In this document: positions 43,507 through 55,253 of the stretch, piece after piece
Layout of the letters: every line of letters begins with the position of its first letter
Position numbering within the stretch: position 1 is the first letter of the stretch
Assembly: GCA_023512835.1 (NCBI GenBank)
Contig: CM042087.1
Span: 21,023,260 to 21,087,259 of the forward strand
Reading direction: 5' to 3'
DNA from: Taxillus chinensis
Taxonomy: Eukaryota > Streptophyta > Magnoliopsida > Santalales > Loranthaceae
DNA: 64,000 nucleotides
Made by a program: the position numbers and the translations under genes
Notes under the pieces: model-generated
Told to the model about the DNA's origin: nothing
The model's input: the letters and a program-made list of their open reading frames with translations, nothing else
The model's database searches: none

Positions 43507-44893
43507 TGATGAGAACATTTTATATATATATTTTCCCCTTTCTTTTATCCATTTTTATAGAAAATTCTAATATAATTAGATGTCATTTATATAAATATAT
43601 AGTTTTGTTTCCCTTTTATGTGTTTGGTGTGTATTGGTGTGTTTTTATAGGTTTTCATCAGTTCTGGCCCAAACAGAGTTGAAAAAGCGTGAAACGGGCA
43701 TCAAATAATGTTGTACAGCTAAAAAGCATTTTACACGGGCCATGGCGACGTAGTGCCAGACCATGGCAGGTGTCTTTCACTGTTCACGTCGAAGTTCTCG
43801 CCGTGGCCGCAAAATTAATGGCCGCCGACCTTCATAAACATTCCGGATCTCATCGCCGTGGCCACGGATTTTAGTGGCCATGGCCTTTGACTGGTTTCTT
43901 ATTTATTTATGGTTAATATTCTACCATTTTTGGCAACGCGTTTGGCATTAAAAGACCTGTGCAATCCGTGGTTTGACATCGAAAAAACTCAGGAAATACA
44001 ATCTAAAAAACGTCTTAGAGAGAAAAGGAGGAGGAAAAATAGGTGGATATTGAAAAGAGGGTCAATTTCTTGAAGATCAAGGAAGGACATTGGCAATCAG
44101 CGTGTGACGATTCTTTGCCCCTTAATTTGTAAGGAATTTACTCTTTAATTTGTATGAAATCCTCAACATGTGTGGCTAATTTTCTTGTCTAGGGATTGGG
44201 AGTAGCCCAATCCCAATTGAATATTCTTTGCAATGATATTGTGATTGAAAAATTATTCTCTCTAATTCTTTATCTCCTTCTCGGCATAAAATTATTATTG
44301 TGATTCGTTTGAATAAACAAATTGCATTTCTCAAATAATTAATTGAAGGATCGAAAGATGAAAATTGATTGTTAGAACCCTGGAAAGAGGAATTGGGCTT
44401 AGTGTGTCACGAAAGTAGACCAACATCCTAATGGGAATTTTGATTATCACATGAATTTAATGGGTTTCATTTTATTACAAATGCATACCGAAAGTAGGGC
44501 GTTGTTAAATTCAAATACGTCGTTATTCTTACGAAAGTAGTTGACGATTGCTAACGGATAAATCACCCTAAAGAATAAAGAGAGAATTGTTACAATTATG
44601 TTTCAATGCAAAAATAGGAAATTGGGAATCGCTGAAACCATGAACCCTAGGTGTTTGTCCCATTGGATTTTTCTCCATTTAAAAAGATATTTTCTGAATT
44701 TTAATTTAATTAATTTACTTTCTTTTCTTTAATAATTAGTTCATCAAAATCTTAAAAATCAATTGCCTAGACAATTACGCATGAGAATTTTAGGGATTCC
44801 TAACCCTTGTCCTTGTGGGATCGAACCCAATCATTGGCTATATTACATTGATGTCTTTGCGTTGCGGTTTAGCGATTGAAATACGCTTTATCA
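43507..44893 (+). repeat. Left LTR of Athila-2
   Basis: 1387 bp, starting TGATGAGAACATTTTATATA and ending GCTTTATCA. It contains the GCCATGGCGACG and CCGTGGCCGC blocks that recur reversed at 52895-54271. A PBS follows at once. No coding. Confidence 0.9.
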
Positions 44894-44895
44894 AT

Positions 44896-44912
44896 TGGCG
44901 CCGTATGAGGAC
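44896..44912 (+). other. Primer-binding site of Athila-2
   Basis: TGGCGCCGTATGAGGAC matches the first half of the Athila-type TGGCGCCGTTGCCGGGG site and diverges in the second half. It starts two bases after the LTR. Confidence 0.75.
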
Positions 44913-45389
44913 AACGGTTTTGTTTAGGAAACTTAGGATTCAAACAATAGCCAATTGGACTAGGCACGTTTGTTTGTTTGTCTGTTTATTCATTTATTTT
45001 ATTTTATTTTAATTGTATAGATTTATTTATTTATTTATTTGTTCTATAGAATTTTTTGTTTTTATTATTATTATTATTTTATTTATTTGCTTTTATTTAT
45101 TTATTTGTTCTTCAAATTGTTCGGTATTGTGCTTGGGTTTTGTTTGTTTTTGATCTCGTGCAGATTAGTTGATGACTCGTTCGGGGGACAATAATCTTGT
45201 TGCCTACGACTCGAAATCGAACGAACTCTAAGAAGATTAAGGCAAACGCCACAGGGAAGAACCCATTGAACCCATTCTTGTTCCCTTGGACAACACTTCC
45301 CTCGAAGAAGTTCCAAGTACTTTGCCACTACAAATATCCACGTCTCCCTCAAGACCGGGAAGAATGGCGGACGATTGGGCGGTGAAGGA

Positions 45390-46700
45390 TTATTCTAGAC
45401 CCACGGCACAGGCATGGCTACTGGGATAACAAGACCCGCGATCACGCCAACAATTTTGAATTAAAACCGGCAATGATTTCCTTGGTGAGCTAGTCCCAAT
45501 TTGTTGGTTCATCAACGGAGGACCCCCAAATGCATCTCCGAGACATCATCGATAAAGGTGCAACGTTTCAATATAATGGGGTTACTGAAGATGTGAAATT
45601 GATGCGGCTTTTTCCTTTTTTCATTGGCCGGGAAGGCGAAGGTTTGGCTCCATGCTCTACCGCCTACCATTACCACATGGGATCAGCTTTCCCAAGCCTT
45701 TCTCGCCAAATATTATCCGCCAGGGAAGACTATAGGAATCAGAAATCAGCTCACAATGTTTTTTCAGCCAGAAGATGAACCATTATATGACGCGTGGGAA
45801 CGCCTCAGGGACTTATTGATATCATGTCCTCATCATGGTTTGGAAAAATGGCTCCTAATTCAATCCTTTTATCAAGGTTTGAATTATTCAGCAAGAGGCA
45901 TGGTGGATGCAGCAGCCAATGGGGCATTGGTGGAAAAACCCATTGATGAAGCATGGGATTTAATTAACAAAATAGCCGTGAACACATAGCGGTGGTCTAG
46001 CGTACGAGCCTTGCCCAAAAATGGAGCTACGGAACCGAAAAGCATGAGGTTAATACGTTAGACCTCTTGGCTGCTCCAGGTAGAAACTTTTACAAAGAAG
46101 ATTGATTAGATGGGCAACACGGCACTAGAACAAGTTTTAGCCGTGGCATTTGCGGTGCTGCAGACCATACGACAGTAAACTTGCTATATTATTGGAGCTA
46201 CTCCGCAGAGACGGTACATTATGCCGGCACAAACCAGCAAGGTCTAAATTTCTATAATCCTAATTGGAGGAACCATCCAAACCTCTCCTACCGAAGCCAA
46301 AATGTGTTAAATCCTACCCAAACAGCAGCTCGCCCACCGGGTTTTGGCCAACCATCATATCAGCAACCCAATTTCCATCCATCAAACCCAAAGCAGCCTC
46401 AACGAGTTTGGGCAAGCAACCACAACAACAGCTTGAATCCTCATCCCAAACTATCTAAGCCGGAGAGCCTTGTGACCACTTTTGTTATAGCGCAGGTGAC
46501 GCAAAATCAGGCCGTGACAGAATCATTCAAGCAAGTGAACTCATCCATTGAGACATTGGCTACGTAAAACAAATTGATAGAAAATCAAGTGGCTCAATTG
46601 GCTCAAGGGTGAATAAATTGACAACTACTTCTTCGAATGATATGTCGGGATAGCCACTCAACCCAAGAGAACACTGCAACATAATTACCTTGAGGAATGG
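45390..46700 (+). pseudogene. Athila-2 gag
   Basis: Frames with breaks near 45480, 45620 and 45985. The order is FELKPAMISLV, VTEDVKLMRLFPF, then in the next frame WLHALPPTITTWDQLSQAFL, AKYYPPGKTIGIRNQLTMF, YDAWERLRDLLISCPHHGLE and GMVDAAANGALVEKPIDEAW. These are the Retrotrans_gag landmarks seen in Athila-1. The tail (46180-46700) is Asn/Pro/Gln-rich (PPGFGQPSYQQPNFHPSNP), as usual for Athila gag; I find no zinc knuckle. The 44913-45389 leader is T-rich with TTTA repeats and has no gene. Confidence 0.8.
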
Positions 46701-47460
46701 GAAACAAGTTGAGAGTCCTACAAATGCTGCAGAAAGAGAAGGAACAGAACAGCCCACCCAGCCACCACAACCGGCAAAGATCCGAGAACATTAGTGAGAA
46801 GCACACAGGACGAACCGACTCCTATTTCATCTTCCTATCAACCCCCAATCCCATTTCCACAAAGGTTGGTGAATGTAAAGTAGGAACAGCGGTTTAAGAG
46901 GTTTCTAGGGATATTAAAACAGCTCTACCTCAATATTCCTTTCCTCGAGGCCTTGGAGAATATGCCCTCGTATAATAAATTCATTAAGGAAATTGTTGCT
47001 GGAAAAAGGAAATACGACGAGCATGAGATTTTGACCCTAACCGAGGGATGCAGTGCAGTGCTTACAAATCCATCCCCTCAAAAGCTTAAGGATCCAGGCT
47101 ACTTTTCTATTCCGTGCATGGTGGGTGAGCTGCGCTTCCGTAAAGCCTTATGCAATTTGGGGGCCACGCGGTTTATGAGGAGCGTGCTGGGAAGCTTGCT
47201 CCAACCTCCATTACTTGAGCGACTGATTGTTCGTTAAAAAATCCAGTTGGTATAGTGGAAGATGTTCCACTACGAGTGGGAAAGTTTTATATACCCACAG
47301 ATTTCGTGACCTTAGAGATGGAGGAAGATGCTGGGATTCCTTTAATCCTGGGCAGACCCTTCCTTGCCACGGCCGGGGTCGTTATCAACTATCGAAAGGG
47401 TGAACTCACCTTAAATATCAGTGACGAGAAGAGAAAGTATTTACCCTTGCTAGGGCTATG
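46701..47460 (+). pseudogene. Athila-2 aspartic protease region
   Basis: Contains ENMPSYNKFIKEIVAGKRKY, LTNPSPQKLKDPGYFSIPC and the active-site stretch KALCNLGAT. The catalytic Asp of the usual CDLGAS is Asn. After a stop at about 47237 the next frame (47255-47461) has PLRVGKFYIPTDFVTLEMEE and IPLILGRPFLATAG. Gene order and motifs mirror 13712-14464 of Athila-1. Loss of the Asp makes the protease inactive. Confidence 0.8.
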
Positions 47461-49002
47461 AGGAAACCGTCCTTCTCAGAGTGTTACCACCTCGGTCTTT
47501 TGGAAAACTTATTGGAGGAAGAACAAACTGCATTACACTTCGAGGACCCGTTACTAGAGTGCCTGATTTTTGACGGGAGTCCTAACTCCTCCAATGGAGC
47601 AGTTGTAGCAGTGGCTAAAGAACTTGAGGACAATCCACCATTGCCACAACGCAAAATTCATGTTCATGCTCTCTAGGATAAACCATTGGAAAGAAATCGG
47701 GAGGCAAAGATTTGGAGCTTAAGCCACTTCCACCACATTTGAGGTATGAATTTCTTGGTTCTGAAAACTCTTTTCTGTGATTGTGAGTAATTATTTGACT
47801 TTGCATGAAAATGAAAAATTATTGTCTCAGGGTTAAACAACAACATAAAATCATAGGCTATTCCATTAATGATTTGAAAGGAATTAGTCCTGGCTTTTGC
47901 ATGCATAGAATTCACCTGCAGAATGATGTTAAGACATCAAGGGAACCTCAAAGGAGGTTGAACCCTAAAATGAAAGAAGTAGTGGAGAAAGAAATATTGA
48001 AATTACTAGCAACCGGTGTCATCTACCCAATTTCGATGTAGGGCAGTCCCGTTCAAGTAGTACCCAAAAAGGGGTGGGATAACGATCTACAAAATGACAA
48101 GGGTGAGTTAATCTCCACTAGGACTGTCCACAGGTGGCACATGTGTATAGATTATAGAAAACTAAACAATGCCACCCGAAAAGACCATTTTCCATTACCA
48201 TTTATTGACCAGATGCTAGAAAGGCAATCTATGCATACTCATTTTTATTTTCTGGATGGTTACTCTGGATTCTTTCAAATTCTTATTCATCCCGATGACC
48301 AACAGAAAACCACATTCACCTGTCCTCATGGCACATATGCATATAGGCGCATGCCCTTTGGGTTATGCAATGCACCAGCTACTTTTCGGCGGTGTATGAT
48401 GGCTATATTTTCTGGATTCACTAAACGCATTATGGAGGTCTTTATGGATGATTTTTCTGTATATGGTGATTCTTTTGATAATTGTCTCCTAACCGTTCTA
48501 GTGTTTTGCAAATATGTGAACACGTACCTTTGGTTCTCAATCGGGGAAAAAGTCCCATTTTATGGTACGCGAAGGAATAGTACTTGGACACCTTATTTCG
48601 GAGAAAGGCATACGGGTAGACAAAGCCAAGGTTGACATTATCGAGAAGTTCTGACCTCCCAAGTCGAATCGGGCATTTGCGGTTCTTGGGACATGCGGGC
48701 TTTATCGACGATTCATTCACAATTTTTCCAAGATAGCCCGACCACTTACAGCCCTTTTAGCCAAGGATAAATTATTCCATTTTGATGACGCATGCATGGA
48801 ATCATTTGAGAAGCTCAAGAGGGCGCTTATGTCAGCCCCAATTCTCCAGCCCCCTAATTGGGAAGTTCCATTTGAAGTCATGTGTGACGCTAGCGACTAT
48901 GCTGTCGGAGCTGTTTTGGGTCAATGCAAAGACAAGAAGACACATGTGATTTATTATGCTGGAAAAACACTTGATGCGGCTCAAGCCAATTACACTCCCA
49001 TG
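47461..49002 (+). pseudogene. Athila-2 reverse transcriptase and truncated RNase H
   Basis: A linker (47458-47676, LLEEEQTALHFEDPLLECL) leads to RT: GYSINDLKGISPGFCMHRI, RRLNPKMKEVVEKEILKL, MCIDYRKLNNATRKDHFPLP, YFLDGYSGFFQILIHP, MPFGLCNAPATF and EVFMDDFSVYGDSF (catalytic Asp pair intact). Frame breaks lie near 48500 and 48650. RNase H begins with ESFEKLKRALMSAPILQPPN and FEVMCDASDYAVGAVLG (catalytic Asp intact), and stops after QANYTPM at about 49002. From there to 49134 is T-rich sequence of unknown origin. The rest of RNase H and all of integrase are missing. Confidence 0.85.
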
Positions 49003-49134
49003 GTATCCTTTCTTGTTTTATTTCTATGCTTTCTTGTTTTATTGTCTTTACCGTTTTGTTTTTATTTAGGAAGGAACTGTTATGCTTCAAAAAAAAAAAA
49101 ACCCATGTGTTGTGTTATTGTTCATCGTTGTTTC

Positions 49135-51514
49135 GTCACGCCCCGAATTCCAGGGAACCCGGAACCAGGTACATGACTTCCCTTGCCCGCACCCGAAAGG
49201 TCAAGGGGTTGGTGACTAGCACCAATAGAGACTACACTGCTGGTGCTTGTCTCAAATATGCAACCCCGTCATACGGTCATACATCAAGGGTAATCCTGTA
49301 CTTTCCCATATATCATCATGCATACAAAAGAGTCAAACAATCATGACGGACATCACATCATATAGTATGCAAATACAACTGTCCACGGACCCATGTCCTG
49401 GATATCACATAAAACAATACGAATATAATCGATATCATACATCGAAGTAGTGGGCGTCCTCCTGGAAGAAAGTCCTCCACTAGTCTCGGGTCACACCTGA
49501 AAAGGGTAAACAACAAGTAGGGGTGAGCGACAAGCTCGAAGGTGACCCTAACACTCCACATCATGCAACACATATAAGTCTATACTATATGCTCAGTGTA
49601 CTCGTGCACCGTGTAGTGTGCACAATCATCGAGGACTCACCGCAACAAACATCAGGACAACTTGTCCATGATCCTCCATGGGATCCCGGCTCAGGGCGCT
49701 CAGCCCTAGCTCCACGAGCTCAACGGCTCAACTCAGGTCTTAGCTGTCCACGGAGCAATATGCCCGGCCACGTCGCCACACAGGCTCGCCATCGGTGCAT
49801 ATGCCCGCCACGTCAACCACATAGCATCATCGGTGCATCACGGTGAGAACCCAAACAAGTCACGGAGTCCATGCCCCAATACCTCACATCAACATACTAA
49901 CATTAGTATGGCATGTCATTCTCAACATTTCGTTTAGAATTGTAGCCGATCTTCACAAGTAAATCCTCAACCCTTGATTTATGAAGGAAGTACTCATAGC
50001 AACTATTTTCTTGAAATTAAAAGTCCCGGCATTGGGTTCCCATAGCATAAATAAGATAATCTGATTTTTTGGGGATTTTTCGAGATGTCTAACCCCACTT
50101 TCCAAAAACTCACCACTACGAACTTTTGGGTTTTTCCGAGATTTTACACTAAATCCCAATTTTCACATTTTGAAATAGTGGGAATTAATTTTTCTAGTAT
50201 TTTTCTTTGAATCCAAATGGGGGTATTTCGTTATTTACATTGTAACTTAAGTATAATACTTAGGCATAATGGTTTACAATGTAAATGTCCGGTCCGATGC
50301 GGTTACCGATCATGCGGAACACTGTTTCACTCCTACGGATTTGATGCTCCGGACCGATGCTACGGATCATCGTTTCATCGTTACGGATTTGATGCTCCGA
50401 ACCGATGCTACGGATCACTGTTTCATCAGTACGGATTTGATGTCGCGGACTGATTACTCCGGACTACGATCCGGACTAACTACTCCCGGACTACCGATCC
50501 GGACTAACTACTCCGGGACTAATCCTCCTCGGACCAACTCCTCCGGACTAACTACTCCGGATCATCGATTCGGACTAACTCCTCCCGGACTACTGATCCG
50601 GACTAACTCCTCCGGACTACTGATCTGGACTAACTAAGTTGCCGACTCCATAGCTGCTGACTCCACAACCGCTTGACTCCATAGTTGCTTGACTCCATAG
50701 CTGCTGACTCCACAATTCTTGACTCCAATTCGTTGACTCCATAGTCGCTGATTGGTCCGTCGACTCTAAAACTCGCCCAGGGTACTGTTCATCATCGTTT
50801 TTTGGCCTGTTCTTCGTCTGGAAACAACCCGGTGACCCCGGACACTCATAAACACATGTTTTACGCAATAAACTGCGATATTTACCTCAAAACGCGTCCT
50901 AAACGCCTCTAATTCGCACAATAACAGCAGAAATACACACAAATCATATATTCATCTAGATCTAAATCTAGACTTCCATGGTTGACTTCGCAACCCTCAT
51001 AAAATACACACTCATACATCCAAAGATCACATATTCGGAGATAGGATCGAAATAAGACAGTTAAGGACACCTACGGAAGATTATTTGCGATCCACGAGCT
51101 CCAATTGCCCCAAAATCGCCAAGAAAGCTCTACGCTCTTCACCTTCTCTCTCTCTCTCTCTCTTTTGCTCAAATATGCACGTATCAATAATTGGCAATTA
51201 AAGATATAAGGCAGTTCTTAATTATATATATACCGTTGCCAATAATTGGCCTCCCAGCAATAATTGACCCGAACGCAATAATTGACCTCCCGAGGTCACG
51301 AACTCCAAATTGAGTCAAATTACTGTCAAAACGCTCGAAATAATGAGCACAACACTGTCGATATTATCACACTCAAATGACTGCTCAAACGCAAAGTCAA
51401 CCAATAAACCCCAAAAAGTCAACAATCGGGTCAAACGGGGCCCCGACTCGAAATCGGGCCCAAGTACAGTCAAAATGCTCACATCGACGGCTACACTACC
51501 GTCGGATAGTTACA
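49135..51514 (-). repeat. Solo chromovirus-type LTR L3 inside Athila-2
   Basis: The left end GTCACGCCCCGAATTCC is the reverse of the GGGGCGTGAC chromovirus LTR end, and the right end ATAGTTACA gives a TGTAACTATCC start on the minus strand. It has no genes. It resembles the fragment at 3347-4462. It contains two arrays: CCGGACTAACTACTCCGG-type motifs (about 50285-50640) and GACTCCATAGCTGCT-type motifs (about 50640-50765). A CT-repeat lies at 51142-51163. I could not find a target duplication, so the exact ends are uncertain. Confidence 0.6.
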
Positions 51515-51559
51515 TTCCCATAGAATGACTATCTCTCAAAACTACCCAAATACGAGTCT

Positions 51560-52890
51560 TTGCGCTTTCTTTCTTACTTATTTTATTTATCTTGGGAATC
51601 TTGGATGCCTTGTCGTTATTTTTTGTTTCTCATGTGTGCGGGGATGGTGCATCCCAAACGTCGCCAAACACTCAAACACCCGATTTACCTCACCGCGGCT
51701 GAGGTAGCTTATCAAGACTTGCTTCGCCTGCCTCTCATTGCTGAACAGTCCTTGCAACCTATTGATGTGGTATCTATGAGCAACCTCCTTCATGCTCTTG
51801 GATGGGACACCTTCGCTCGCAATTCTACGGAGGCTATTGTTCCCCTTGTTCGTGAATTCTATGCGAACAAAATTGATCGCGCATACCGCCCGACGGTTCC
51901 TTTGAAGTTATGGTTCGCGCAGTCCTAGTATTGGTCTCTATTGCCGATTAATCGGCTCCATGGTCCGCCGATGATCTCGAGGCCGACTTACATGAGAGCC
52001 ATGCCTCTTCCATCTCACTCATTGATATTCTTTCTTCTATTGCTTCCCCATGGGCCCAGTGGACTGTTACCTCTTTCGTAGTACCGGCACGTATCTCCTG
52101 GCATTATTTACATTGCGAGAATCGGGCATGGCAGCTTTTATCTCTACTCGCATTCTTCCCACCACCCACTTGAGTGATATGTCACTTCGGGCTACTCGGC
52201 TTCTTTATGACATTCTTCACCGGCGTCCTATCCCCGTCGCCTCTTGTATCCTCAATGAGTTACAGCTACCGATCATCCTAGTTCCTCCCTTATCTTTCAA
52301 GCACTCATCATCCGCTTATGTTTAGACTCGGGTCTCTCTGTTGCATCCGAGGAGGAAGTCCTTTCGATACCACCACCACTCTCCGATGGTCGGATACACT
52401 GTTCGGTGACCCTGCGATCGACCTCCTTTCGCCGGGTCGATCTTCTACAGTCCTAGTTTTAGTTCCCGGCCAGGACGTCCTCCGGGGTTTCTGTCCAATA
52501 TAGCCATTATCGAGCGGGGTTTTGCTGATCTCAGGCTTGGTCGCCGAGATTCTAGGATGGGCAGGCCCGTTTACTATCTCACGTTGATCATTTTTCCCGA
52601 CGTACATGGTCCCAGCCCTCCTGCCTCTTTTCCTGCTGATTACCCTTCTGCCCAGGATCTCACACAGTTTATGTCTACCACTCGTGCTTCTTTGGAGGAC
52701 CTTTCCCGCCAAATGCGCCAGCAGCATCGTCAAAATCATCGCTTTCAGCTCCACACTTCCCGCTATCTTGAGTACTTTGCTCGGTTGGGAGACCTTCCTG
52801 ATGGTCCTTTCCCCGCTTCTTTCCCCTTCGATGACGACGAGTTCCGGTGGACGATGCTCCTTCTTCCCCGATGTTTAGCCTTTGGTTTGC
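51560..52890 (+). pseudogene. Athila-2 envelope-like third ORF (plant transposon protein domain)
   Basis: Frames with breaks near 51928 and 52330 carry IDVVSMSNLLHALGWDTFAR, VPLVREFYANKIDRAYRPTV, then in another frame FISTRILPTTHLSDMSLRAT and RLLYDILHRRPIPVASCILN. This motif order is that of the large plant-transposon/envelope-like domain found downstream of pol in Athila elements. The C-part (52557-52890) has a helical LTQFMSTTRASLEDLSRQMR stretch and an acidic end. I see no membrane span. The coding runs straight into the reversed LTR at 52895 with no 3' UTR or PPT. Confidence 0.6.
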
Positions 52891-52894
52891 AATT

Positions 52895-54271
52895 TGATAG
52901 TAGTATTTCTACCGCTAAACCACAACGCAAAGACATCAATGTAATATAGCCAATGATCAGGGTCGATCCCACAAGGACAAGGGTTAGGAATCCCAAAAAT
53001 TCTCACATGCTAATTGTCTAGGCAATTGATTTTTAAGATTTTGATGAACTAATTATTGAAGAAAAGAAAGTAAATTAATTAAATTAAAATTCAGAAAATA
53101 TCTTTTTAAATGGAGAAAAATTCAATGGGATAAACGCTAGGGTTCATGGTTTCACCGATTCCCAATTTCCTTTTTTTGCATTGAAACATAATTGTAACAA
53201 TCCTCTCTTTATTCTTTAGGGTGATTTATCCGTTAGCAATCGTCAACTACTTTCGTAAGAATAATGACGTATTTGAATATAACAATGCCCTACTTTCGTG
53301 GTACGCTGTAATAAAATCAAACCCATTAAATTCATGTGATAATCAAAATTCCCATTAGGATGATGGTCTACTTTCATGACACACTAAGCCCAATTCTCTT
53401 TCCGGGGTTCTAACAATCAATTTTCATCTTTCGATCCTTCAATTAATTATTTGAAAAATGTAATTTGTTTATTCAAAGGAATCACAATAATAATTTTATG
53501 CCAGAAGGAGATAAAGAATTAGAGAGAATAATTTTTCAATCACAATATCATCGTAAAGAATATTCAATTGGGATTGGGCTACTCCCAATCCCTAGACAAG
53601 AAAATACCACACATGGCTGAGGATTTCATACAAATTAAAGAGTAAATTCCTTACAAATTAAGGGGCAAAGAATCATCACATGCGAATTGCCAATGTCCTT
53701 CCTTTGATCTTCAAGAAATTGACCCTCTTTTTCAATATCCACCTATTTTTCCTCCTTTTCTCTCTAAGACGTTTTTAGATTGTATTTCCTGAGTTTTTCG
53801 ATGTCAAACCACGGATTGCACAGGTCTTTTTAATGCCAAACGCGTTGCAAAAAATGGTAGAATATTAAACCTAGAATAAATAAGAAACCGTCAAAGGCCA
53901 TGGCCACTAAAATCCATGGCCACGGCAATGAGATCCGGAATGTTTATGAAGGTCGTCAGCCATTAATTTTGCGGCCACGGCAGAACTTCGACGTGAACAA
54001 AGTGAAAGACGCTCGCCATGGTCGGACTGCGTCGCCATGGCCCTTGTAAAATGCTTTTTAGCTGTCCAAGATTATTTGATGCCCGTTTCGCCCTTTTTCA
54101 ACTCGTTTGGGCCAAAACCGATGAAAACTTATAAAAACACACCAATACACACCAAACACATAAAAGGGAAACAAACTACATATTTACATAAATGGCATCT
54201 AATTATATTAGAATTTGCTATAAAAATGGATAAAAGAAAGGGGAAAATATATATATAAAATGTTCTCATCA
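52895..54271 (-). repeat. Right LTR of Athila-2, reversed
   Basis: 1377 bp. On the minus strand it starts TGATGAGAACATTTTATATA at 54271 and ends CTACTATCA at 52895. Alignment by eye with 43507-44893 shows only scattered differences over the whole length. The minus-strand sequence beyond 52895 (AATTGCAAACC) is not a PBS. Confidence 0.9.
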
Positions 54272-54870
54272 AAGCGGCCGTGTCGATCACCTTTGTGTTG
54301 GACCAAAGTGGGGAGAAAGCTCTATTAGGACGACAAGTTGGTTCAAGAGGTTACTAAGAAGGTCAAGTTGATTCGTCAATGCTTGTTATCAGCCCAGTCG
54401 TAAATCTTATACGGATCAGCGGTGGCAACCTTTGGAGTTTTACAGGAGATCATGTGTTTCTGTGTCTCTCCATGACGTGGACATTGGCGCTTTGGGAGAG
54501 GTTACAAACTCTCTCCCGTTTCATTGGTCCTTTTGAGGTTATAGCTCATGTGGGGCCCGTAGCTTACCGGTTAACATTGCCACCTGATTGAGTCGAGTGC
54601 ACAATGTGTTCCACGTGTCCCAGTTGAGGAAGTATCATCCTGACCCCACTCATGTGATAGATTGGGGGACTTTGGACATTAGGGATGACATGTCCGTTGT
54701 TGAGGCCCCTATTCGTATACTAGATCGACAGGAGAAACTTCTGCGGGTCGTGCTATTCCTTTGGTTTGCGTACTGTGGAAGCACCGTGGCATTGAGGAGG
54801 AGACTTGGGAACGGGAGTCTTTGATGCGTGAGCAACACCTAGAGTTGTTCAAGGACGAACACTCTTATGG
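54272..54870 (+). pseudogene. Chromovirus A integrase C-terminus and chromodomain-like tail
   Basis: [14 protein letters not shown] continues the integrase from 43506. Then come the GPVAYRLTLPPD and [20 protein letters not shown] blocks and [20 protein letters not shown] with [10 protein letters not shown]. The tail reads [20 protein letters not shown] in another frame. This ILDRQ...TWERE tail is the divergent chromodomain of Tekay/Del-type elements. Stops near 54400 and 54590 and a shift near 54755 break it. 54871-55133 is 3' UTR without genes. Confidence 0.8.
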
Positions 54871-55133
54871 GTGGAGGGGTGGTTGTTGGCTAGTGTATTT
54901 GTATTTCCTTTCGACTTTTGACTTTTATTTATATTGAATGTGTTAATGAAATGTGCTTGTGATGGGTATTTGTGACATATGGATGTGTTTCCATGGATTG
55001 TGATGCATGTGGTTATGGACTGTGGTGGCAATGTGTTATGTGCTATTGTGTATAATGTGCGGTGTATGACCCATTTGGGTGTTGTGGCTTGCTGTGTTTG
55101 TTTTCCTTGCATGTTGCTTCTTTTCGAGGACGA

Positions 55134-55164
55134 AAAGTCTTAAGGGGGAGAGGATGTAATGACC
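55134..55164 (+). other. PPT of A and first 10 bases of its 3' LTR
   Basis: CTTAAGGGGGAGAGGA (55139-55154) precedes TGTAATGACC (55155-55164), the start of the LTR of A. Element B starts right after with TGTAAGGACC. TGACC (55160-55164) is the candidate target-site copy of B; its partner lies outside the window. Confidence 0.8.
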
Positions 55165-55253
55165 TGTAAGGACCCGTACCTTGAGTTAGTCAGTTTTGCC
55201 TCCTGAGTAGAGTTTTTCTAGATTTTGACCTAGTAGTTGGACTCCAATGAATT

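Larger units (their letters stand above)
43507..54271 (+). mobile_element. Athila-like element Athila-2 with LTRs in inverted orientation
   Basis: It is inserted in the integrase gene of A: the codons before 43507 (VLYGG) and after 54271 (RPCRSP) are adjacent in element B. Parts: LTR plus-strand 43507-44893, PBS 44896-44912, gag, protease, RT and part of RNase H (45390-49002). Then come solo LTR L3 (49135-51514) and an envelope-like ORF (51560-52890). The second full-length LTR is reversed (52895-54271). GCGG occurs at both edges (43503-43506 and 54274-54277), a possible eroded target duplication. Integrase is missing. Confidence 0.75.
29790..55164 (+). mobile_element. Chromovirus (Tekay/Del-like) element A, host of six nested insertions
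   Basis: Parts in order: 5' LTR 29790-31538, PBS 31542, gag start to 32612, [solo LTR L1], an in-frame gag-RT fusion 36114-36414, [element R], RT to integrase 41858-43506, [Athila-2], and the integrase end with chromodomain-like tail 54272-54870. Then come a 3' UTR, PPT about 55134-55154 and the first 10 bases of the 3' LTR (TGTAATGACC, 55155-55164), cut by element B. Each junction restores pol or gag similarity to element B, so the pieces belong to one element. The net element would be about 6 kb without insertions. Confidence 0.8.
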
